Below are positions 33,134 through 37,915 of a DNA stretch of 37,915 nt, one piece after another. The notes under the pieces are model-generated. The model was not told the origin of the DNA. It searched no databases and worked only from the letters and a program-made list of their open reading frames with translations. The translations under genes were made by a program, and so were the position numbers. Origin of the DNA: CALBRZ01 sp964511065 (GTDB lineage Bacteria; Planctomycetota; Planctomycetia; Pirellulales; S012-138); contig CAZEEG010000055.1 in assembly GCA_964511065.1 (NCBI GenBank), positions 1-37,915 of the forward strand, in the 5' to 3' direction. Positions within the stretch are counted from its first letter, which is position 1; each line of letters opens with the position of its first letter.

Positions 33134-34951
33134 TTACAGCGCCGCAAAACGGTCTACCTGCTGCGCCACCACGGCCAGGCTGCTGCGCCAGAAGTCGGCC
33201 TGGGCGATATCGATGCCGAACCGCTGCGCCAGTGGCCGCGCGTAATCGCTGCCGGTATCGCGGAGCAGGCTGCGGTAACGTTCGACAAAGCCCTTCCCTT
33301 CCTGTTGATAGACGGCATACAGGCCCAGCCCAAACAGGTGCCCAAACGCATAGGGGAAGTTATAGAAGTTATGATCGTGGGCGTAGTAGTGCGGCTTCCA
33401 CAGCCACATGTAGGGATGGTAGGTATCGGCCGCCACGCCCTCGCCGTAGGTTTCGGCCTGGGCGGCGAGCATGAGTTCGCAGATTTCGTCGGGGGCCAGT
33501 TCGCTGTTTTGCCGCCGTTCAATAAACCGCGACTCAAACAAGAAGCGGCTGCTGATGTCCAGGCACACTTGCGTGGCACCGCTGAGCTGCGCTTCGAGGA
33601 TCATCAGTTGCTCGCCGGGCGTGGCATCTTGCAGGGCCGCCTCGGCCACCAGTGTTTCGCAGAAGATGCTGGCCGTTTCAGCCAACGTGCTGGGCGCACC
33701 GCGGCGCAGCGGTTCCAGCCCTCGCTGGCAATGATTGTGGTAGCCGTGCCCTAGCTCGTGGGCGAGGGTTGAAACCTGGTCGAAACTGCCATCGAAATTC
33801 GCCAGAATGCGGCTTTCCTCGGTGCCCAACACTTCCATGCAGTAGGCGCCGCCCCGCTTGCCGTCGCGAGGTTCGCCGTCGATCCAGCGGCGGTCGAAAG
33901 CCGTGGCCGCAAATTCGCCAAGCTCCGGCGTGAACTGGCCGAACTTGTCGGTGATGAAGTCGCGGGCTTCGTCCCAGGTGAACCGGCGGTCGGCCTGGCC
34001 CAGCGGGGCAAACAGGTCCCACCACGGCAGCGGCTGCCCGCCGTGCCCCAATTTCTGGGCCTTGCTCTTGAGATACCTGCGGAAGGTGGGGAACGCCTCG
34101 CGGATGGCGCCCATCAAGGCGTCGAGCGTGGCCTGGTCGATCCGGTTTTCCACCAGGGCCGTTTCCAACACGCTGCTGCGCCCTCGATGCCGGGCCAGGG
34201 TGATGGCCGTCCCTTTGACGGAGTTGAGTGCTGCCGCCACCGGGGTGCGAATGCTGGCCCAGGCCGCGATTTCCACCTCGTAGGCTCGCCGCCGCACCTC
34301 GGGGTCGGGATGGTAGCTGAGGTTGCGAATGACGGTGATCGGCAGCAACTCGGTGGTGCCGCCCTGCTCCATGGGAGCTTTGAGTTGGCTGGTGATATTC
34401 CCTTGCAGTTTGCCGAAGGCGCTGCCGCCGTCGACGCACAGTTCCGCGGCCAACGCCTCTAGCGGCTCGTCCATCAGGTACCGGCTCTGCTCGGCCGTGT
34501 GCTCCAGGAAGAAGCGGTGCGAATCCAGAAGCGAATCCGAGGCCATCACCTCCGCCAGGCGCGGCCCCAATGACCCGATCCAGCCATCGAGCCGTACGCG
34601 CAGTTGCCGCCGCCGGGTATCGAGCAGTTCCAGCTTGGAAAGTTCGCGGCTGGCCAGGGCATCGTAGCTGTCGGTGGTCACGCAACCGTACACGAACGAT
34701 TCGAGTGTGCCGCTTAGGGTCAAAAGCCGGTTCACCCGCTCCAGCGCTTCGGCCAACGTCGCCGCCAGGGTTGAAACTTCATCGCTTGGCGGCTCCGCCA
34801 GGCGCCGAATGCCACCGCGGTCGAAGAACTCGGCCAGGTCGGTTAGCTGCCGCTCCAGGTCGGACATCGCCGCGCGGTAGTCGTCGGCATCCAAGCCCGA
34901 GTAGATGTTCGACAGGTCCCAGCGCATCGGGTTGGCGTCATCGCTTGGCAT
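33134..34951 (-). CDS. M3 family oligoendopeptidase (PepF type)
   Basis: A 605-aa zinc metallopeptidase of the M3 family, which cleaves short peptides in the cytoplasm. The zinc motif H398-E399-L-G-H402 is followed by a downstream glutamate in STLAETASIF as the third ligand. The long helical N-terminal part (about 1-300) and the C-terminal KDPHY-like aromatic region (HPYMWLWKPHYYAHDHNFYNFPYAFGH, given here only as a region near residue 520) are family-typical. ATG 34951 has GGAG 8 nt upstream. The gene follows a DUF167 gene by 93 bp on the same strand. No signal peptide is present. Confidence 0.94.
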   Translation of the reverse strand: MPSDDANPMRWDLSNIYSGLDADDYRAAMSDLERQLTDLAEFFDRGGIRRLAEPPSDEVSTLAATLAEALERVNRLLTLSGTLESFVYGCVTTDSYDALASRELSKLELLDTRRRQLRVRLDGWIGSLGPRLAEVMASDSLLDSHRFFLEHTAEQSRYLMDEPLEALAAELCVDGGSAFGKLQGNITSQLKAPMEQGGTTELLPITVIRNLSYHPDPEVRRRAYEVEIAAWASIRTPVAAALNSVKGTAITLARHRGRSSVLETALVENRIDQATLDALMGAIREAFPTFRRYLKSKAQKLGHGGQPLPWWDLFAPLGQADRRFTWDEARDFITDKFGQFTPELGEFAATAFDRRWIDGEPRDGKRGGAYCMEVLGTEESRILANFDGSFDQVSTLAHELGHGYHNHCQRGLEPLRRGAPSTLAETASIFCETLVAEAALQDATPGEQLMILEAQLSGATQVCLDISSRFLFESRFIERRQNSELAPDEICELMLAAQAETYGEGVAADTYHPYMWLWKPHYYAHDHNFYNFPYAFGHLFGLGLYAVYQQEGKGFVERYRSLLRDTGSDYARPLAQRFGIDIAQADFWRSSLAVVAQQVDRFAAL

Positions 34952-35044
34952 GGGTTACTCCGGTTCTCCGCATTGGGATACGATGGCGGCAGTTGGAAAG
35001 GTGATCGATAAGCAGGCAGATTGGTTGGACCGCTGGCGCCCCCA

Positions 35045-35356
35045 TCAGGCACCGTCTTCGTCAGCGAGCAGCGGCTTAAGCAGGGTCAGTAATTCGTCGG
35101 CGCTGAGGCCTCGAATGAGAAACTGCTTTTGCGACGAAGTTTCGCCTTGCACAAGCTGGATGTCCGACCGCTTCAGCCCCAGTTGCCTGGCGAGGACTTC
35201 CACCAGGGCCTTGTTGGCCTTGCCTTTCTCGGGTGCTGCGGTGACCGACACCTTCAACTGGCCGGCGTGAGTGCCTTGAATGCCGTTCCGCCGCGCAGAG
35301 GGAGCCGCCTTCACCAGGAGCACGACACCTTCACTATGGGGCTGAAGCTGAAGCAT
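35045..35356 (-). CDS. DUF167 (YggU family) protein
   Basis: A 103-aa small protein of the DUF167/YggU family, with the family blocks VKAAPSARRNGI, LKVSVTAAPEKGKANKALVEVLARQLGLKRSDI and QGETSSQKQFLI. These proteins are cytoplasmic and of unknown function. ATG 35356 starts directly in front of a family-like beta strand; upstream in-frame sequence to 35503 is not family-like. No good Shine-Dalgarno is visible. It precedes the M3 peptidase on the same strand, 93 bp apart, and might be co-transcribed with it. Confidence 0.9.
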   Translation of the reverse strand: MLQLQPHSEGVVLLVKAAPSARRNGIQGTHAGQLKVSVTAAPEKGKANKALVEVLARQLGLKRSDIQLVQGETSSQKQFLIRGLSADELLTLLKPLLADEDGA

Positions 35357-35506
35357 GATAGCGGGCAGTGTACCGCCAATCGCCCCGAACCGCGAGCAGC
35401 CAGCCAGGCGCGCCGCGTTGGAACAGCCGCTCCATTTCAATACCGCTAGGGACCGGCACCTGCGACTCGCAAGACCAAACAGCCCAAGGTGCCAGGGGAC
35501 CACCTC

Positions 35507-35540
35507 AAGTTGGATGGCGTTTCAAGCTGGATGGCGTTCC
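35507..35540. repeat. 17-bp tandem direct repeat
   Basis: AAGTTGGATGGCGTTTC (35507-35523) and AAGCTGGATGGCGTTCC (35524-35540) follow each other head to tail with two mismatches. They lie in non-coding DNA upstream of the DUF167 start on the minus strand. Confidence 0.8.
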
Positions 35541-35895
35541 CAGCGAGCGCGGGTTTCGAACTGCCGGCAAACCGCGGAGAAGGCAGCCGCCGTGAAGGTA
35601 GCCGCATAGAAAGAAACCACCGTGCGGTCGACTGGTTGAGGTGGACACTTCGTCTGCACTACGTCATTAGGGAGCCCCAGTCCCTGTTGCAGTGGGTGCG
35701 GTTCCAACGCAGTGGCGGCGCACAGCCAGATCGTTGCGCCCGTCTTGAAGCGCCGATGGCAGCAGCGAATAGGCGGCAGGAGTGAAGTGCTCGATGGCAA
35801 TAGGCCCGGCCATCGAGAAAATGCGGCCGGTCTTCCATTTTCCGGCAGCATCAGCCGAACCGTGTGGAAGCGTTCACACGGCACGAAGCGGGCGC

Positions 35896-35985
35896 CGGTC
35901 GCTCAGACAACCGTCGCTCAGACAATGGTCACTCAGACAACGGTCGTTCGGGCAACGGCCCCTGAGGCAACGGCCGTGCAGGCAA
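35896..35985. repeat. Minisatellite: six 15-bp units
   Basis: Six head-to-tail 15-bp units with consensus near CGGTCGCTCAGACAA: the first three are nearly identical, and the last three drift (CGGTCGTTCGGGCAA, CGGCCCCTGAGGCAA, CGGCCGTGCAGGCAA). The conserved anchor is a CAA end every 15 bp. There are no unique spacers, so it is not a CRISPR array. It lies 105 bp beyond the ferredoxin gene's stop codon. Confidence 0.9.
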
Positions 35986-36022
35986 CCCATCGCTTCGTCC
36001 AAAGAGGCATGCGCGACCGCGG

Positions 36023-36048
36023 AACGCCCGCACCGCAGCGCGGGCGTT
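36023..36048 (-). terminator. Possible end hairpin of the ferredoxin transcript
   Basis: AACGCCCGC (36023-36031) pairs perfectly with GCGGGCGTT (36040-36048) around an 8-nt loop, 43 bp past the ferredoxin stop codon on the minus strand. There is no U-tract afterwards. Confidence 0.45.
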
Positions 36049-36090
36049 ATCGCCTGATGGCTACAAGATCCGCTGCCGCCTGAAGTCCGC

Positions 36091-36369
36091 TCAGTCGCTC
36101 TTCAGCGGTTCTTTCTTCTCGGTGATCACGGGGCACTGCGGGGCCATCTCAGCGTTCAGCTCGGTGAACGGCTGCCATTCCTCGGGCAGATTATCTTCGT
36201 GGAAGATGGCTTCGACGGGGCACTCGGGAACACACGCTTCGCAGTCGATGCATTCTTCCGGGTGGATGTAGAGCATCTTCTCGCCTTCGTAGAAGCACTC
36301 TACCGGGCAGACGACCACGCAATCGGTGTACTTGCAACCAAAGCAAGGTTCGGCGACGACATGGGTCAT
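36091..36369 (-). CDS. fdxA: Seven-iron ferredoxin (3Fe-4S plus 4Fe-4S)
   Basis: A 92-aa electron carrier closely resembling Azotobacter ferredoxin I. Cysteines C9, C12, C17, C21 and C25 then C40, C43, C46 and C50 reproduce the nine-Cys spacing of that protein, which binds one [3Fe-4S] and one [4Fe-4S] cluster. The tail LNAEMAPQCPVITEKKEPL also matches. It is cytoplasmic. ATG 36369 has AAGGAG about 11 nt upstream. No oxidoreductase partner lies beside it, and the gene appears to be transcribed alone. Confidence 0.93.
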   Translation of the reverse strand: MTHVVAEPCFGCKYTDCVVVCPVECFYEGEKMLYIHPEECIDCEACVPECPVEAIFHEDNLPEEWQPFTELNAEMAPQCPVITEKKEPLKSD

Positions 36370-37335
36370 AGGTCAGGCTACTCCTTCACAAGGTGCTCAG
36401 TCCGGATCGGCTCGCTGGCGTTGTGCCCGCCCTCGGCTTTCCGAAAGACAAATCGCTCATTACGCCGACCGCAGCCGTTGCGGCCGTAGCTGGGTACGCA
36501 TCCGGCGGCGTTGCACCGGCATCTGGCGACCGCCTGCCCGGATTGAGCGCCTGGCACCTTCCGCATCCCCCCGCGGCAATGGCCGGGGAACGCGAGGCCA
36601 AGGGCCTGGCGTTGAGAAACCGTCGCAGTAAGATCGTCGTCTTGATCGTCAGCTACCGGCGACGATTGGCAGCCCGAGTTCCGAGCGGCCAATCCTGGAT
36701 GGCCTCCGACGGGGATCGGGGGCCGCGCAGGCAACCTCGGCACGGGTGGCCCACCGAGGCGGCTATGCGCATTTTTCCCTTTCTTCGACCGATAGGGACG
36801 GAAACTCCATCGAGTTTACCGAATATGGAGCGAAGGTGGGCTAATTTCGTGAATCGTAGTGCTGGCAAGATTGGCTGTCAAGCATGGTCAAACAGGCGAC
36901 TGTGTACTGTTTGAGATCGTCGCCGCCCACCGCCCGGTAACCGCTCATGGCGAGCCGCGCAGCGCGGCCTCTGGCCGTCTGCCAAGGGGGGTATTGGAAG
37001 GCAGAGCGCCGGCCCAACATCCTCTGCCGGGTGGTGCCCAACTGCTGGGGCGGATAAACGGACAAATTCCCACTTGTCCTGCGGCCGGATGGCTTCAAAA
37101 TATGCGCGTCGGGTGGGATCGCTTCAGGATGCGGTGCGCTTTCAGCATGCGCGGATGTTTGGCATGTGATTTTCAGCAGCACTAAGTCCTTCGCTTGCGG
37201 CTACAGCCAGGCCGCCACACGGTGACACAGTTTCGAGTAGGGCCGCCAGGTTGCGGCCTTTCTCTCTGCTTCTTCGCTACCTCGCCGGTGTCCGTCCCCA
37301 GAAGCCAGGACCAGAATCCGGGTTGGAGTGCATCC
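36370..37335. promoter_or_regulatory. 966-bp divergent gap between ferredoxin and speA
   Basis: I see no convincing gene here. The plus open frame 36393-36914 and minus frames have no start signal or recognised domain. An AT-richer pocket at 36770-36850 may contain promoter elements. GGACAA-attcccac-TTGTCC at 37060-37079 is a 6-bp-arm inverted repeat that could be an operator for speA. GCCGCGCAGCGCGGC near 36955-36969 is a small GC palindrome. None is strong alone. Confidence 0.4.
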
Positions 37336-37915
37336 ATGCAGCATGAATGGAAAATTGCCGATGCGGTCGAGCTTTACGAAGTCGGCCGCTGGGGCAATGG
37401 ATACTTCGGCATCAATAACCGGGGCCACGTGTGCGTGTATCCCACCCGCGACCCGGCGCGCTCCATCGACCTGAAAGAACTGGTCGACCGGATGTCGCTG
37501 CGCGGGATCGACCTGCCGATCCTGTTCCGGTTCACTGATATCATCGGCTCGCGGATGGAGGAATTGCACGGCGCCTTCAGCAAGGCGATTGCGGACCACA
37601 ACTACCAGGGCCAGTACTGCTGCGTGTACCCCGTGAAGGTCAACCAGCAGCGGCAGGTCGTGGAGGAAGTGGTCAAGCACGCGCGGCGCTACAAGTTTGG
37701 GCTGGAAGCCGGTTCCAAGCCGGAACTCATGGCCGTGGTCGCCCTGGCCAGCAACGATACGCCGATCGTATGCAACGGCTTTAAGGATGCCGAGTTCATT
37801 GAAATGACCATGCTGGCCCACAAGATGGGCCGCCAGATTCTGCCGGTGGTCGAGAAATACACCGACCTGAAGCTGATCCTGCATTATGCGGAGAAGCTCG
37901 GCGTGCGGCCCACTA
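37336..37915 (+). CDS. speA: Biosynthetic arginine decarboxylase, N-terminal part
   Basis: The open frame runs from ATG 37336 to the window edge without a stop, 193 codons, about 30% of the usual length of around 630-650. It begins MQHEWKIADAVELYEVGRWG, and shows VYPVKVNQQRQVVEEV with the PLP lysine K101, then GLEAGSKPELMAVVALA and IVCNGFKD, all as in SpeA. The enzyme turns arginine to agmatine, the first step of polyamine synthesis by the agmatine route, in the cytoplasm. A TGGAG lies 7-8 nt upstream. Long minus-strand frames opposite are shadows. Whether agmatinase genes follow lies outside the window. Confidence 0.95.
   Translation, partial: MQHEWKIADAVELYEVGRWGNGYFGINNRGHVCVYPTRDPARSIDLKELVDRMSLRGIDLPILFRFTDIIGSRMEELHGAFSKAIADHNYQGQYCCVYPVKVNQQRQVVEEVVKHARRYKFGLEAGSKPELMAVVALASNDTPIVCNGFKDAEFIEMTMLAHKMGRQILPVVEKYTDLKLILHYAEKLGVRPT

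Larger units (their letters stand above)
35357..36090. other. Non-coding stretch with repeats between DUF167 and ferredoxin genes
   Basis: A 734-bp gap. It includes a 17-bp direct repeat at 35507-35540, a 15-bp minisatellite at 35896-35985 and a hairpin at 36023-36048, each listed separately. Plus-strand open frames across the minisatellite (for example 35712-36083) translate into five-residue repeats but have no start signal or recognised domain, and I do not call them genes. Confidence 0.5.

Noticed and set aside
35896..35985. Possible CRISPR array
   Set aside because: Units are 15 bp and contiguous with no unique spacers, and there are no cas genes in the window.
35489..36083. Protein-coding genes across the repeats (plus frames 35489-35785 and 35712-36083)
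   Set aside because: There are no start signals or recognisable domains, the frames conflict with each other, and tandem repeats alone keep the frame open.
36393..36914. 173-codon plus-strand frame upstream of speA
   Set aside because: It has no ATG with a ribosome-binding site and the composition is unlike neighbouring proteins; it overlaps the ferredoxin leader.
37201..37884. 227-codon minus-strand frame at the right edge
   Set aside because: The plus strand reads as the N terminus of arginine decarboxylase with PLP lysine, so the minus frame is a shadow.

Overview
The window is GC-rich DNA (roughly 60-65% by eye) and is almost certainly a chromosomal segment of a planctomycete, most likely Pirellulales-like. 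The case rests on families typical of that phylum: a PSCyt1-DUF1549-DUF1553 protein followed by a DUF1501 protein, and a giant 'membrane-bound dehydrogenase' with a C-terminal haem c site. Formaldehyde-activating enzyme and many secreted proteins of unknown function fit as well. I see no transposase, integrase, phage gene or CRISPR array. This reads as vertically inherited chromosome with short operons and rather large non-coding gaps.

Layout. 1-5.7 kb: a tRNA-Pro(GGG) cut by the left edge, a 1024-aa secreted protein on the minus strand, a small coiled-coil protein with a strong terminator, and an enolase-superfamily (mandelate racemase type) enzyme. 6-10.4 kb: a DUF4261 protein, then on the minus strand an unusual HAD phosphatase / HerA-like ATPase fusion and an unrecognised 320-aa protein. 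10.8-15.7 kb: a plus-strand block of PSCyt1/DUF1549/DUF1553, DUF1501 and an SGNH (sialate O-acetylesterase-like) enzyme, probably for breakdown of complex polysaccharide. 15.8-24 kb: a zinc-ribbon protein, a MoxR-type AAA ATPase, a PAS histidine kinase without a partner regulator, a 1008-aa dehydrogenase/HEAT/cytochrome c protein, a DoxX protein and a nitrilase-family amidohydrolase. 24.3-27.6 kb: ribosomal protein S4 standing alone, a translationally coupled pair of membrane proteins and a TVP38/TMEM64 protein. 27.8-31.8 kb: on the minus strand, a secreted serine hydrolase, an ankyrin-repeat protein and a long-chain acyl-CoA synthetase, the last two sharing a 4-bp GTGA stop/start. 32.3-37.9 kb: formaldehyde-activating enzyme with its terminator, an M3 oligoendopeptidase, a DUF167 protein, a seven-iron ferredoxin, and the 5' part of biosynthetic arginine decarboxylase running off the right edge.

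The strongest leads for unusual biology are the HAD-HerA fusion, the ankyrin/acyl-CoA synthetase coupling, the coupled HTTM-like membrane pair, and several short tandem or inverted repeats in non-coding DNA. I found no clear-cut new defence or mobile system and do not claim one. Function calls come from motifs read by eye, without database searches. For most start codons an upstream alternative exists; I chose by ribosome-binding site and by where family similarity or a signal peptide begins.
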